From assembly GCA_943787595.1 (NCBI GenBank), contig CALSNA010000001.1, positions 1-64,000 of the forward strand: DNA of 64,000 nt, read 5' to 3'. The position numbers were made by a program, and so were the translations under genes. The notes under the pieces were generated by a model. The model worked only from the letters and a program-made list of their open reading frames with translations, made no database searches and was not told the origin of the DNA. This DNA is from an uncultured Pseudomonadales bacterium (lineage in GTDB: Bacteria; Pseudomonadota; Gammaproteobacteria; Pseudomonadales; Balneatricaceae). Positions 10,807 through 21,258 of the stretch are shown here, in pieces. Numbering within the stretch: the first letter of the stretch is position 1; every line of letters starts with the position of its first letter.

Positions 10807-12258
10807 ATGTCTTGGGAAGTTGTGATTGGCCTCGAAATTCATGCGCAGTTGGCTACTCGTTCTAAATTGTTTTCCGGTGCTGCAGTTACCTTTGGTGCCA
10901 TACCTAATACCCATGCTACCCTGGTGGATTTGGGCATGCCTGGCGCTTTACCTGTATTAAATGAGTCAGCGTTAAAGATGGCAGTTCAGTTTGGTGTCGC
11001 CATTGATGCTGAAATAAAACAACATTCTGTATTCACACGCAAAAATTATTTTTACCCTGACCTACCCAAGGGATACCAGACCAGTCAGATGGATGAGCCT
11101 ATAGTTGGCCAGGGTTATGTTGATATTCAACTAGATCATAGTCGCTGCAAGCGCATTGGTGTGACTCGAGCTCACTTAGAAGAAGACGCTGGTAAGTCAT
11201 TGCATGAAAATTTTACTGGCATGACCGGTATTGACCTGAATCGTTCAAGCACACCACTATTAGAAATAGTATCAGAACCAGATATGCGGTCAGCTGCAGA
11301 AGCGGTTGCGTACATGCGTAAAATTCACAGCATTGTCACTACTTTGGGTATTTGTGACGGTAATATGGCCGAAGGTTCCATGCGTTGTGACGCAAATGTA
11401 TCCATTCGTCCAGTGGGAGCGGTTAAATTAGGCACGCGCACTGAATTGAAAAATATCAATTCCTTCCGTTTTGTCGAACGTGCCATCATGCTGGAAGCAG
11501 AGCGCCAAATTAATTTGCTTGAAGCGGGTGGTGTTGTAGTTCAGGAAACTCGCCTTTACGACAGCGAGCACAATACAACCCGTTCCATGCGCAGTAAGGA
11601 AGAAGCTAATGACTACCGCTATTTTCCTTGTCCCGACTTGCTACCGGTTCATATTGATGATGATTATATTGCAAATATTCGTGCCCAGTTGCCGGAATTA
11701 CCAGACCAGCGCTGCCAACGTTTTATTGATGTATATGGCCTCAGTGAATACGATGCCAGTGTATTGTCAGCTAACCGGTCAATGGCAGACTATTTTGAAG
11801 TCGTGCAACGTTGTTGCAATGATCCTAAAGCGAGTGCTAATTGGATTATGGGTGAGCTAACTAAATACCTTAACGAACACCATATAGATATTGCTGATGC
11901 ACCTATCAGTGCTCCCCAATTGGGCCAATTACTGAAACGCATTGCTGATAATACCATTCACGGCAACGCTGCAAAGATTTTATTCGAGGCCTTATGGCAT
12001 TCTGATGATGATGTTGACAAAATTATTGTTAATAAGGGCCTTAAGCAGCTAAGTGATGTGGGTGCTATTGAAACCATGGTCGATGAGGTTATTTCCACCC
12101 ACGTCGACCAAGTGCAACAGTATATTTTAGCTCCAGCTCCAAGACGTGACAGGATGCTGGGTTTCTTTGTGGGGCGAGTCATGCAAGCATCCAAAGGCGC
12201 TGCCAATCCGAGTCAAGTGAACAAGCTACTGCTACAAAAACTTAACCGGCTGAACTAA
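10807..12258 (+). CDS. gatB: Asp-tRNA(Asn)/Glu-tRNA(Gln) amidotransferase subunit B
   Basis: The GatB subunit phosphorylates the mischarged aminoacyl-tRNA and transfers the ammonia released by GatA. The N-terminus [13 protein letters not shown] is the family hallmark. The C-terminal helical YqeY-like region (about 360-483) binds tRNA. I chose the ATG at 10807 (483 residues). The longer frame from 10759 would overlap gatA by 46 bases. It is full length. Confidence 0.96.
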   Translation: MSWEVVIGLEIHAQLATRSKLFSGAAVTFGAIPNTHATLVDLGMPGALPVLNESALKMAVQFGVAIDAEIKQHSVFTRKNYFYPDLPKGYQTSQMDEPIVGQGYVDIQLDHSRCKRIGVTRAHLEEDAGKSLHENFTGMTGIDLNRSSTPLLEIVSEPDMRSAAEAVAYMRKIHSIVTTLGICDGNMAEGSMRCDANVSIRPVGAVKLGTRTELKNINSFRFVERAIMLEAERQINLLEAGGVVVQETRLYDSEHNTTRSMRSKEEANDYRYFPCPDLLPVHIDDDYIANIRAQLPELPDQRCQRFIDVYGLSEYDASVLSANRSMADYFEVVQRCCNDPKASANWIMGELTKYLNEHHIDIADAPISAPQLGQLLKRIADNTIHGNAAKILFEALWHSDDDVDKIIVNKGLKQLSDVGAIETMVDEVISTHVDQVQQYILAPAPRRDRMLGFFVGRVMQASKGAANPSQVNKLLLQKLNRLN

Positions 12259-12466
12259 ATTGATAGCACAATGAATATGGCTAAATCTCTGCTGAGATTG
12301 ACCTGCCCTCAGTACAACCCCATTAAAGAGAGATATATAATCATGACCAGATGTTCATACATTCTGGTTGTGGCTGGCAACAAGAACGCCGAGTAAGTAT
12401 AATCCTAGCTTAAATCACGATATTTATCACATTCCCTAAATTAATTGACTAAACGAGTTCTCAAAA

Positions 12467-12997
12467 ATGTACACTAACGTACCTGCCGGTAAGCAACTGC
12501 CTGAAGATATTAACGTTATTATTGAAATTCCCGCCAATAGTGATCCGGTTAAATATGAAGTCGACAAACACACTAATGCCTTGTTGGTGGATCGATTTAT
12601 GGCATCACCCATGTTTTATCCGGCTAACTATGGTTACATCAATAATACTCTCGGTGATGATGGTGACGCCCTTGATGTGTTAGTTGTTACACCCTATCCG
12701 GTGGTTCCAGGTAGCGTCATTCGCTGTCGTCCTATCGGAGTTCTAAACATGACCGATGAAGCAGGTGAAGATGCCAAACTAGTGGCAGTTCCCCATGCTA
12801 AGCTGACGCAATTGTACGATCACATCAATGACATTGACGATTTGCCCCGATTGTTGCTTGATCAGATTAGGGAATTCTTTGAGAATTATAAGAACCTTGA
12901 ACCTGGGAAGTGGGTCAAAGTGGAAAGCTGGCAGAATGCTCAAGCGGCTTGCGCCAAAATCATGATAGCCGCTCAAGCTTACCAACAACAGTCATGA
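12467..12997 (+). CDS. ppa: Inorganic pyrophosphatase
   Basis: Family I soluble pyrophosphatase, 176 residues as in E. coli. It hydrolyses PPi to two phosphates and so pulls biosynthetic reactions forward. The active-site motif DGDALDVLV (about residues 65-73) supplies metal-binding aspartates. The N-terminal [15 protein letters not shown] and the FYPANYGYI block are also typical. A 208-base gap separates it from gatB. TATAAT at 12398-12403 is a possible -10 box for its own promoter, with a poor -35. Confidence 0.97.
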   Translation: MYTNVPAGKQLPEDINVIIEIPANSDPVKYEVDKHTNALLVDRFMASPMFYPANYGYINNTLGDDGDALDVLVVTPYPVVPGSVIRCRPIGVLNMTDEAGEDAKLVAVPHAKLTQLYDHINDIDDLPRLLLDQIREFFENYKNLEPGKWVKVESWQNAQAACAKIMIAAQAYQQQS

Positions 12998-13243
12998 ATT
13001 AACAGTCAGGCCAGATTTTCTGGTTAGCTGATTTCTTGTAAATATGTATGGTAACTTAAACTGTTCGATGACTTTAATTAGATGGATAAATTAACACTAT
13101 ACAATCTAGTGGATGGGTTTAATCTTCAATATTAATCTAGATTAAGTAGAGTTGTTGCCTTGGGTTTCTTTGAGTATATTTCACGACTTATGGTTGTGTT
13201 CGCTCTTTTAACCAGTGAGGCATATTTTTCTAAACTAGACCTA

Positions 13244-13399
13244 TTACTTAATTTTTGCTTCCTTATAGATCACATGCTTACGCACTTTGGGATCGTATTT
13301 TTTCATCTTTAATTTGTCAGGCGTGGTCCGTTTATTCTTTGTGGTAGTATAATAGTGCCCTGTTCCGGCAGATGATACTAGTTTTATTTTATCACGCAT
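13244..13399 (-). CDS. rpmG: 50S ribosomal protein L33
   Basis: A 51-residue ribosomal protein read directly from the minus strand ([10 protein letters not shown]...[10 protein letters not shown]...[15 protein letters not shown]...). It has a good ribosome site, GGAG 7 bases before the ATG. No zinc-binding CxxC pairs are present, so it is the zinc-independent form. It lies 11 bases downstream of rpmB, the normal rpmB-rpmG pair. Confidence 0.95.
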   Translation of the reverse strand: MRDKIKLVSSAGTGHYYTTTKNKRTTPDKLKMKKYDPKVRKHVIYKEAKIK

Positions 13400-13410
13400 T
13401 GCATATCTCC

Positions 13411-13647
13411 TTATACCTTAAGGCCACTGGAACGCATCTTGGTCAGCACAGAATCGATACCTTTTTTATCGATGATGCGCATTCCTTTAGACGATACACG
13501 CAGCCGTACGAAACGGTTTTCGCTTTCAACCCAGAATCTGTGCCAATGTAGGTTGGGCAGAAAACGGCGACGGGTCTTGTTGTGCGCATGTGAAACGTTG
13601 TTACCAGCTAGGGGCCGCTTGCCCATAACCATACATACTCTTGACAT
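13411..13647 (-). CDS. rpmB: 50S ribosomal protein L28
   Basis: Ribosomal protein L28, 78 residues, the exact family length. [21 protein letters not shown] and [12 protein letters not shown] are the conserved N-terminal blocks. It is cotranscribed with rpmG. The upstream 240 bases to aroE are non-coding and must contain the promoter. Confidence 0.97.
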   Translation of the reverse strand: MSRVCMVMGKRPLAGNNVSHAHNKTRRRFLPNLHWHRFWVESENRFVRLRVSSKGMRIIDKKGIDSVLTKMRSSGLKV

Positions 13648-13889
13648 ATTTGGGTTACCTTATTAATTAATTACTGGTTTCTTTTCACTATCCTTGAGAA
13701 TTAGAAGATACCAATAATACTTTCCTTAATCAGCTGTATAAGCTGATTTAATTATAACAGAGTTGGCTTGCAAATGAAACCACACAGGTCTGCATTGTAT
13801 GATTGATTTTTACTCGCACAAAGACTTTAGAAAAAGGGTAGCAGCTAATGTACCCTGATAATTACACACATTATCCAACATAATTATAT

Positions 13890-14744
13890 TCAATTTAGAT
13901 GCTTAGATGAACATCCAAATTGCAACTGCAAATCCATCAGTACTTTGGCTGTGTCTGGATAAATATTATGCCAAAGATAAAAAGCGGCAGCAGCCTGTTC
14001 CACCAGCATGCCCATGCCATCATTAACAGTTGATGCTCCTTGTGTCAGAGCCCAGCGCCTGAAATTCATGGCTTTATCACCATACATCATGTCGTAACAA
14101 CGCGTCTTATAATTAATTAGGCCCGAAGGTAGATCCAGAAAATCCCCTGTTAAGCTAGCAGCAGTGGCATTGATTATCCAGTCAAATGGCGCTTTCAAAC
14201 GATTCACTTCACAGGCACTTACAGGGCCTAGTTCAGAAAAATCTTGTGCCAGTTTTTGAGATTTTTGATGGGTGCGGTTAGCAAGTACCAGTTGCTGAGG
14301 CTGCTGTTCCAACAAGGGTTGTAATATACCTCTTACAGCACCTCCGGCACCCAGCACTAAGATACGGCTACCCTGAAGAATACCATTGAGGTTTTGGCGA
14401 ATATCTCTTAACAAACCGATGCCATCAGTGTTGTCGGCTACCAGTTGCCCTTGCTCTTGCCACAAGGTATTAGCAGCGCCGGCACGACGGGCGGCAGGTC
14501 GTACATGTATGGCCATGTCATGGGCGCGTTGTTTAAATGGCACGGTAATATTTAGTCCTTTTCCACCATGAGCAAAGAAGTCTGCGACTACAGCTTCAAA
14601 GTTGATATCATCTACTTGCTGGGCGATGTATTCAATATGTTTGCCGGTGGCAGAAGCAAAGGAGCGATGGATCTCAGGAGATTTGCTATGCGCAATGGGA
14701 TTTCCCAGTACTCGGAATACAGACACTGTATTGGCTTGGTTCAT
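13890..14744 (-). CDS. aroE: Shikimate dehydrogenase
   Basis: NADPH-dependent reduction of 3-dehydroshikimate to shikimate, fourth step of the chorismate pathway. Motifs are the N-terminal [13 protein letters not shown], the catalytic lysine block [10 protein letters not shown] (about residue 70), and the Rossmann loop [11 protein letters not shown] (about 130). At 284 residues it is full length. The start overlaps the hemF stop by 4 bases, so tsaC-hemF-aroE form one tightly coupled operon. aroB and aroK lie elsewhere in the window (22.9-24.5 kb). Confidence 0.95.
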   Translation of the reverse strand: MNQANTVSVFRVLGNPIAHSKSPEIHRSFASATGKHIEYIAQQVDDINFEAVVADFFAHGGKGLNITVPFKQRAHDMAIHVRPAARRAGAANTLWQEQGQLVADNTDGIGLLRDIRQNLNGILQGSRILVLGAGGAVRGILQPLLEQQPQQLVLANRTHQKSQKLAQDFSELGPVSACEVNRLKAPFDWIINATAASLTGDFLDLPSGLINYKTRCYDMMYGDKAMNFRRWALTQGASTVNDGMGMLVEQAAAAFYLWHNIYPDTAKVLMDLQLQFGCSSKHLN

Positions 14745-15664
14745 GTGATGTCTCTTAGCCAGTCACGTATAGGCAGGAAATTCCTCTGTAAAACTGCTTC
14801 CTCGCTGTCTTTAGCCACCTGATAGTTATAGCTCCAGCACACTTGTGGAGGTAGTGACATCAAAATAGATTCCGTACGCCCGCCCGTTTGCAGACCAAAC
14901 TGGGTGCCACGATCAAATACTAGGTTGAATTCAGCATAGCGGCCACGTCTATGCAGTTGGAAATTCCGCTGGCGTTCACCAAATGGTGTGTATCTACGCC
15001 GTTCTAGAATAGGCAAATAAGCCTCCAGATAGCTGTCACCCACGCTACGCATCAGTGCAAAGGCTGTTTCAAAGTCAGGTTCATTCCAATCATCAAAAAA
15101 TAACCCACCAATCCCGCGTGCTTCTTTCCGGTGAGGCAAGTAGAAATAATCATCACACCACTGCTTAAGATGTGGATAGATATGATCACCAAACGGTTCG
15201 CATGCTGCCTGGGCAATGCGGTGCCAATGGTAGCAGTCGTGCTTATTACCATAGCATGGAGTCAAGTCATAGCCGCCACCAAACCACCATACTGGCGCTA
15301 CCCCTGTTTTCTCTGCTACGAAATAGCGGACATTAGCATGTGACGTTGGTACATAAGGATTTTTTGGGTGTATGACCAATGATACCCCCATGGCCTCGTA
15401 ATGGCGTCCGGCAAGTTCTGGCCGGGCTGCTGTGGCCGATGCAGGCATAGCGGAACCACGAATGTAAGAAAAATTTACGCCACCTTTTTCAATTGCCGAA
15501 CCATTATCCAAGGTACGGGTTATTCCCCATCCACCAGCTTCGCGTTGCCAATTATCGGTCACAAAAGGGGTTGTGCCATCAATTTGTTCGAAGCTTTGGC
15601 AAATTTTCTGTTGCAACTCTAGCAAATACTGCCTGACTTTGGCGGTGTTTTTTATTGTGGTCAC
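14741..15664 (-). CDS. hemF: Oxygen-dependent coproporphyrinogen III oxidase
   Basis: Aerobic oxidative decarboxylation of coproporphyrinogen III to protoporphyrinogen IX in haem synthesis. The 307-residue product carries the signature [11 protein letters not shown], the [13 protein letters not shown] block and [14 protein letters not shown]. It overlaps its neighbours by 4 bases on each side (ATGA-type junctions), showing translational coupling with tsaC and aroE. Its presence indicates at least some life in oxygen. Confidence 0.97.
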   Translation of the reverse strand: MTTIKNTAKVRQYLLELQQKICQSFEQIDGTTPFVTDNWQREAGGWGITRTLDNGSAIEKGGVNFSYIRGSAMPASATAARPELAGRHYEAMGVSLVIHPKNPYVPTSHANVRYFVAEKTGVAPVWWFGGGYDLTPCYGNKHDCYHWHRIAQAACEPFGDHIYPHLKQWCDDYFYLPHRKEARGIGGLFFDDWNEPDFETAFALMRSVGDSYLEAYLPILERRRYTPFGERQRNFQLHRRGRYAEFNLVFDRGTQFGLQTGGRTESILMSLPPQVCWSYNYQVAKDSEEAVLQRNFLPIRDWLRDIT

Positions 15665-16248
15665 TTTTGGCTCCTATCAAGACTTTGACTAGCCCGGATT
15701 ATAGCGCCAGTTTGCAAATCACATATCTGGCTGGGTCCAGTTACATATCCCAAAGAGCCGGGCAATATATAGTCTAGTTGATGGCGAAATGCTAATCGCA
15801 CTTGTAAGTTAGTACGAGCTGGTGCTGCCCCACTGCGATTAGCTGAAGTAGATACAAGCAGACCGCCAGTTGCATCACACAGAGATACTATTCCTGGATG
15901 AGCTGACAACCTTATAGCGACTGTACTGTGGCGACCTTTGATCCATGGTGGAATCCAACTCCCAGAGTCTGGTAGTAGCCAGGTATGCGGCCCAGGCCAA
16001 CTTGCTTGTAGTCGCATACGCTGATCTGGTTTCAAGGATGCCAGCAAAGGCTCAATATGTCGCCAACGGGATGCCACCAAAATCAACCCTTGTTTCCAGC
16101 TTCGCTGCTTAAGACTTAGCAAACGCTCCACCGCAGCTTGATCCCAAGGGTCACATCCGAGCCCCCATACCGATTCAGTTGGATAAGCAATCACGCCACC
16201 AGCAAGCACGTTCCAGCAAGCGCGTCGAATACACCAATCGCCAATCAT
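15661..16248 (-). CDS. tsaC: Threonylcarbamoyl-AMP synthase (YrdC/Sua5 family)
   Basis: Makes threonylcarbamoyl-AMP for the t6A37 modification of ANN-decoding tRNAs. The 195-residue YrdC domain shows the N-terminal [11 protein letters not shown] motif and the [14 protein letters not shown] nucleotide-binding segment (about residues 48-60), plus STSANRSG near residue 130. The single-domain length matches TsaC rather than the longer Sua5. It heads the tsaC-hemF-aroE operon, in the usual place beside dprA. Confidence 0.93.
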   Translation of the reverse strand: MIGDWCIRRACWNVLAGGVIAYPTESVWGLGCDPWDQAAVERLLSLKQRSWKQGLILVASRWRHIEPLLASLKPDQRMRLQASWPGPHTWLLPDSGSWIPPWIKGRHSTVAIRLSAHPGIVSLCDATGGLLVSTSANRSGAAPARTNLQVRLAFRHQLDYILPGSLGYVTGPSQICDLQTGAIIRASQSLDRSQK

Positions 16249-16409
16249 GATGATGCTCTCATATTTAAATTCAAGATGCGTTTCTTATATATCGAATAGA
16301 ATATATAGTATTTCTTAGCTTAGTAAAAAGTCAAAGATTAACAGCACTTGCAGATCTGAACCATCTTTGGCTTATCAATAATCGAGGCAAATTTAGAACT
16401 ATGATTATA

Positions 16410-17545
16410 TCAACAAATTCGTTCATAGCCAGTTGCCGTATGACGCACTAAACCTAGTAATTCCAGTTCAATTAACTGAGAGCTGAGTTGGCTAAAAGAT
16501 TGGCCTGCTCGGGCAACAATGATGTCAATCGGCAATGGATCGTAGTCAAAATTACACAATAACTTGGCTAATTCTGGTGATAACTTTTGAATGAGATGAC
16601 TCGTATTCTACAAGTGCATGGATTCTTCTTTATGTTGCTGAAATATCAAGTGTTGCAGCCAAGGTGCCAATTCCACCAAAATTTGTTCAGGCCGGTCTAC
16701 CAGTAGGGATCCATCGCAAATTAGTTGGTGGCCCCTGCGGCATTTTGGTTACGAACACTGGATGGCAGTGCAAATACCTCGCGATTTTGTTGTGCAGCAG
16801 CACGTGCAGTAATCAGTGATCCACTGTTTTGCGCTGCTTCGACCACCAATACCCCTAAGCTTAAGCAGCTGATGATATGATTACGGGCAGGAAATCGATA
16901 GGGTAACGGCTTGGCTGTCAATGGCCAGGGTGAAACTATGGCCCCTCCTTGTACAATGATATCCGCTGCCAGGTCAATGTGTTGCCGAGGGTAAATTTGC
17001 TGTAGCCCACTTCCCAATACAGCAATAGTCTGCCCAGCAGCTGTCAGGAAGCCACGATGGCTGGCGCCATCAATGCCTAGTGCTAGCCCGCTGGTGATCG
17101 TTATCCCAAATTTGGTTAGTCGGGCTGCAAATTCTCGTGCTAATCGCAGCCCACCAGCACTAGGTCGTCGACTGCCAACCATAGCCACTTGTGGATCATT
17201 TAGTGCCGCGGCATTGCCCTGTACAAATAATATAGGAGGCGCTTTATCCAGATGTTGCAGCAATTGCGGATAAGACTGGTCCGTACATAAAAGCAGTCGA
17301 GCCTTATTCTGTTGCAACCAGTTCAGTTGTGGTTCCAGCCTTTGGGCTAAATTACCATTGCGCCAGGCATGAGCATATGACTGAAATAAGCATTTCTGGT
17401 CGTTTTTCAAGCATTGTAAGAAAATTGGGTCTGTAGATTCCAAAATTGCACTTATATCACCAGAGCGGTTAATTAACCGGTGTAACTCAGTAAAGCCCAG
17501 ATTACATTCGCTTAGCGCTAAGACTACCAAGTGCCTATTGTCCAT
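16410..17545 (-). pseudogene. dprA: DprA/Smf DNA-protecting protein, frameshift plus nonsense
   Basis: DprA loads RecA on incoming single-stranded DNA during transformation. The first 274 codons are normal, with the Rossmann-like GSRRPSAGG, SGLALGIDGASHRG and GSGLQQIYP blocks. The frame then fails at a GGGG run near 16738. The sequence resumes in another frame with HQLICDGSLLVDRPEQIL, is cut by an in-frame TAG at 16608-16610, and continues to the winged-helix end (YDPLPIDIIVARAGQSF, LSSQLIELELLGLVRH), with the natural stop at 16410. Two independent lesions make a true pseudogene likely. The truncated N-terminal part alone could still be made. The lysM-type neighbour is absent. Confidence 0.9.
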
Positions 17546-17606
17546 TTCTTATTTCCCTGTGTTATCACGTTTATCCTACAGTGGCTGCAACCCAACACAG
17601 AATTGG

Positions 17607-17615
17607 TGTTATAAT
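17607..17615 (+). promoter_or_regulatory. Candidate extended -10 promoter of def
   Basis: TGTTATAAT gives a perfect -10 hexamer (17610-17615) with the TGn extension, 38 bases before the def ATG. No good -35 is seen, which is normal for extended -10 promoters. Confidence 0.45.
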
Positions 17616-17652
17616 CTTAACAAGGAATGAATAATATTAGGGATCACAACTA

Positions 17653-18162
17653 ATGGCCTTGTTGCCAATCTTAGAATTTCCTGATGCCCGTCTACGTACT
17701 GTTGCTAAACCAGTGCTTAAGGTTAATGCTGCGATCCAAAGATTAGCTGATGACATGCTAGAAACCATGTATGCTGCATGTGGTGTCGGGCTAGCAGCAA
17801 CTCAGGTCAACATTCATCAACGAGTGGTGGTCATTGATGTTAGTGATGGAGGTAATGACCCTTGGGTGCTGATTAACCCGACCTACGAGCCATTATCGCA
17901 GGAGTTTCAGGAAGGCCAGGAGGGGTGCCTGTCGGTGCCTGAATTGCGTGAAACAGTAGTTCGTTTTGCTAAGATCCGCTTTAATGCCCTTGATCGTAAC
18001 GGTAATCCTTATACATCAGAAACGAAAGGCTTGTTGGCTATCTGCGTTCAACATGAGCTAGACCATCTAGATGGCAAGTTGTTTGTCGATAAGCTATCTC
18101 GCATAAAGCGTGAGCGGATTCGTAAAAAACTTGGGAAAAAGCGTGCTTTGCAGGTAACCTAA
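17653..18162 (+). CDS. def: Peptide deformylase
   Basis: Removes the formyl group from the N-terminal methionine of new proteins. The 169-residue enzyme has all three family motifs: GVGLAATQ (about residue 44), EGCLSVP (about 89) with the metal-binding cysteine, and QHELDHLDG (about 132) with the two histidines and catalytic glutamate. It is followed by fmt, the usual partner, after 174 bases. It is transcribed away from the broken dprA. Confidence 0.97.
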   Translation: MALLPILEFPDARLRTVAKPVLKVNAAIQRLADDMLETMYAACGVGLAATQVNIHQRVVVIDVSDGGNDPWVLINPTYEPLSQEFQEGQEGCLSVPELRETVVRFAKIRFNALDRNGNPYTSETKGLLAICVQHELDHLDGKLFVDKLSRIKRERIRKKLGKKRALQVT

Positions 18163-18336
18163 GTTGATTAATCTATTGGGATAGTAGAATGTTAGTGAAG
18201 TCTTCCTGATTAAAACCCACACAATTTATAACATACTTGCGCCTAATACATATTTATTATTGAACAGATATTATCTGCTTTGCAGTTAACGTAAAATTGT
18301 CATTGATCTGCAGCTTGATTAAAGGTTTCAACAATT

Positions 18337-19317
18337 TTGTGCCCTTACCCTTGTAGCACTGATTCGCCCAAAACCAATTCAGGACTTAAAGTTTTGTTTG
18401 CCGGCACCCCAGAGTTTGCAGCCATTCATCTACAGGCGCTGCTGGACAGTCGACACTCTGTACTAGCTGTTTACACTCAACCTGACCGGCCAGCCGGCAG
18501 AGGTCGTCAAATGACCATCAGTCCAGTCAAGCAACTGGCACAACAGCATCAGTTGCCAGTAATACAGCCTAACAGTCTAAGGCAGGTTGTACAGCAAGAA
18601 CAACTGGCTGCTTTCAATGCCGAATTGGTAGTGGTAGTAGCGTATGGTCTCCTGTTACCTCAATCGGTACTTGATATCCCGGGTTTGGGTTGTATTAATG
18701 TGCATGCTTCAAGTTTGCCCAGGTGGCGTGGGGCTGCACCTATCCAGCGCGCTATTCTAGCAGGCGATACACATACTGGAGTTTGTATTATGCAGATGGA
18801 TGCAGGCCTGGATACGGGCAGCATACTAATGCACCGGCCATTAGTCATCACCAACACTGATACAGCTGGCAGTCTGCATAATAAGTTAGCTACGTTGGGT
18901 AGTGCGGCGCTGGTGGACGCGCTTAACCAATTGAAACTTGGCCAGTTACAGAGTATTCCCCAGAACGATCATGGTATTTGCTATGCCAACAAACTAGTGA
19001 AAGCTGACGGTATCATTGACTGGAACCAAACTGCAACTGAGATTGCTCTCCAAGTACGCGGCTTGAATCCATGGCCGGTATGTTATAGTAATCTACGGCA
19101 ACATCGTCTGCGCATCTGGAGTGCAAGACCAATAGCTAACTCAGTACATCAGCTGCCGGGTACTTTGTTAAAACTGGATGATCAGGGGCTACTGGTGGCC
19201 TGCGGCCAAGGCTGTTTGCTAATTGACAAATTACAATGGCCAGGTAGTAAGATGATGATAGCTGTACAGTTAGTCAACCTGCAACAAAAGTTGCCCCTAG
19301 GTGCTTGCTTTACTTAG
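18337..19317 (+). CDS. fmt: Methionyl-tRNA formyltransferase
   Basis: Formylates initiator Met-tRNA from 10-formyl-THF. Motifs are VLFAGTPEFAA at the N-terminus, the NVHASSLPRWRGAAPI active-site block (Asn, His) and the aspartate in MQMDAGLDTGSI. The C-terminal OB-like domain ends at about residue 326. The start is unusual: no ATG or GTG is available, and a TTG at 18337 preceded by AAAGG is the only conventional choice, adding about 15 residues before the core. rsmB, which normally follows fmt, is absent. Confidence 0.93.
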   Translation: MCPYPCSTDSPKTNSGLKVLFAGTPEFAAIHLQALLDSRHSVLAVYTQPDRPAGRGRQMTISPVKQLAQQHQLPVIQPNSLRQVVQQEQLAAFNAELVVVVAYGLLLPQSVLDIPGLGCINVHASSLPRWRGAAPIQRAILAGDTHTGVCIMQMDAGLDTGSILMHRPLVITNTDTAGSLHNKLATLGSAALVDALNQLKLGQLQSIPQNDHGICYANKLVKADGIIDWNQTATEIALQVRGLNPWPVCYSNLRQHRLRIWSARPIANSVHQLPGTLLKLDDQGLLVACGQGCLLIDKLQWPGSKMMIAVQLVNLQQKLPLGACFT

Positions 19318-19342
19318 CCTAGTCGGATTTGCAACTGAAAGT

Positions 19343-19367
19343 CACAATAATACGACGTCTTATTGTG
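19343..19367 (+). terminator. Inverted repeat after fmt
   Basis: CACAATAA and TTATTGTG are perfect 8-bp arms around a 9-base loop, 25 bases after the fmt stop. The stem is AT-rich and lacks a T-run, so as a terminator it is weak. It could instead protect the mRNA end. Confidence 0.3.
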
Positions 19368-19836
19368 CAATTACTAGTGTTGGCCTTACAGTTATGTTGC
19401 AGGTGTCGACACTATAGGCAATGTTCGTGTTGTTTAGATTTTTACCTTAGTGTCTTATCGCCCAGCAGAGTCAATTTTTGGTTTTTATTCTAGGGATAGA
19501 GACGAGCAGACATTGCGAATTTCTTTGTAACATCACCATGTTTTTTAGCTGATTACAGCACTTGTGTTTCTACTCAGCTAAATTATCCATACGATGATAT
19601 CAGAAACCAAACCATCATAACCTTTTGCCCTAAACTAGTTATCATCTGCTGTAACTGTGGCTAATATTAACTTTAGGATCTAGTTCAACAAAGTGGCCAT
19701 GACATACTTGATAAAGTGAATTTACCAGCAACGTCAATGATTATAGGAAAAAGTTCTGTTACCATAGTTAGGTAAGATTGGAGTACATAGGCTAATGAAT
19801 GTTATAAAATTAGTTTAGTATACGTGGGCTGGCCAG

Positions 19837-19842
19837 TATAAT
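19837..19842 (+). promoter_or_regulatory. Possible -10 box of the trkA promoter
   Basis: A perfect TATAAT lies 38 bases before the trkA ATG. The hexamer 17 bases upstream (TTTAGT) is a poor -35. It is the best promoter candidate in the fmt-trkA gap. Confidence 0.35.
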
Positions 19843-19879
19843 TGATAATAGTATTAACATAGGGTAGACGTATTTTAGC

Positions 19880-21244
19880 ATGAAAATCATTATTCTCGGT
19901 GCAGGCCAAGTTGGCTGTACGCTGGCTACAAACCTGGCTATCGAATATAACGACATCACTGTGATTGATCAGGACAAAGATATCCTAAAGGAATTGCAGG
20001 ATCGGTTAGATATACGTACAGTTTCTGGCAGTGCCAGTCATCCAAATATTTTAGATAATGCGGGTGCTGAGGAGGCTGACATGCTGGTGGCTGTAACCAA
20101 TAATGATGAAGTCAACATGGTGGCTTGCCAGATCGCCCATGCACTATTTAATGTTCCAACTATCATCAGTCGTATCCAGCAATACCAATACCAAGATTTC
20201 AGTAAGAAACTGTTTCAACGCCAAGCTTTCCCAATTGATGTAATCATCAACCCAGAAAAATTATTAACCAGCCATATACAACGCCTGATCGAAAATCCCA
20301 GTGCCTTGCAAGTGCTAGACTTCGCAGCTGGCAGAGTAAGATTAGTTGCCGTAAAAGCCAATTACGATGGCCCCTTGGTGGGACAACCGATTGCTCAACT
20401 ACGCCGAGATATGCCTAAAATTGACACTCGGGTTGCAGCTATTTTCCGCAAAGATCGTGCTATTTTGCCCTCTGGTGATACTGTAATTCACACCGATGAT
20501 GAGGTGTTTTTTGTGGCTGCCAAAGAACATATTCGTGCTGTGATGAGTGAACTGAGACACCTAGATAAACCTTACAAAAAGATAATCATTGCCGGGGGGG
20601 GCAGTATTGGTGCACGTCTAGCCCACAACATCGAAAAGGACCATAGCGTCAAATTAATTGAACGTTCTAGCAATCGTTGTAATCAGCTTTCTGAAATGCT
20701 TGACAACACCATCGTGCTACATGGCAGCGCTTCTGATCAGGACTTGCTGACTGAGGAGAATATTGAGTCCACTGATGTTTTTTGTGCCCTAACCAGCTCT
20801 GATGAAACCAATATCATGGCTTCTATGCTGGCTAAGCGCTTGGGTGTACACACGACGATGACTTTGATCAATAACCCGGCTTATGTGGACCTTATTGAAG
20901 ATGGTGTCATTGATATTGCCATTTCACCACAACAAACAACCATGAGCAGTTTACTGACATATGTGCGCCGAGGTGATGTTAGTAATGTCCATTCACTCCG
21001 TCGTGGTGCTGCAGAAGCTATAGAGATTGTTGCACATGGCAATTCGAAAACTTCCAGAGTAGTAGAGCGCAGACTGGATCAAATTGAGCTTCCGAATAAC
21101 ACAACGTTTGGGGCTATAGTTCGTAATAAGGAAGTATTGATGGCCCACGATAACCTAGTCATTCACAACAATGACCATGTTATTCTATTTGTAGCTGACC
21201 GACATCGCATTAGGGATGTTGAACAGTTATTTAATGTAAACTGA
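19880..21244 (+). CDS. trkA: Trk potassium uptake regulator TrkA
   Basis: Cytosolic NAD(H)-binding regulatory subunit of the Trk K+ channel. The 454 residues hold two RCK units, each a Rossmann domain (IILGAGQVGCTLA at residue 3; IIAGGGSIGARLA at about 235) followed by a TrkA-C domain. It precedes trkH by 14 bases, so the two form an operon. The second nucleotide-binding loop is encoded through a run of eight G residues at 20594-20601, a likely slippage site. Confidence 0.96.
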   Translation: MKIIILGAGQVGCTLATNLAIEYNDITVIDQDKDILKELQDRLDIRTVSGSASHPNILDNAGAEEADMLVAVTNNDEVNMVACQIAHALFNVPTIISRIQQYQYQDFSKKLFQRQAFPIDVIINPEKLLTSHIQRLIENPSALQVLDFAAGRVRLVAVKANYDGPLVGQPIAQLRRDMPKIDTRVAAIFRKDRAILPSGDTVIHTDDEVFFVAAKEHIRAVMSELRHLDKPYKKIIIAGGGSIGARLAHNIEKDHSVKLIERSSNRCNQLSEMLDNTIVLHGSASDQDLLTEENIESTDVFCALTSSDETNIMASMLAKRLGVHTTMTLINNPAYVDLIEDGVIDIAISPQQTTMSSLLTYVRRGDVSNVHSLRRGAAEAIEIVAHGNSKTSRVVERRLDQIELPNNTTFGAIVRNKEVLMAHDNLVIHNNDHVILFVADRHRIRDVEQLFNVN

Positions 21245-21258
21245 ACGTGTCTTAAATC

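Larger units (their letters stand above)
19318..19879. other. Gene-free gap where rsmB usually lies
   Basis: 562 bases between fmt and trkA without a credible gene. In many gammaproteobacteria rsmB (16S rRNA m5C967 methyltransferase) sits here. I could not see any RsmB-like remnant. The gap contains one hairpin (19343-19367) and a possible trkA promoter. Confidence 0.6.
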
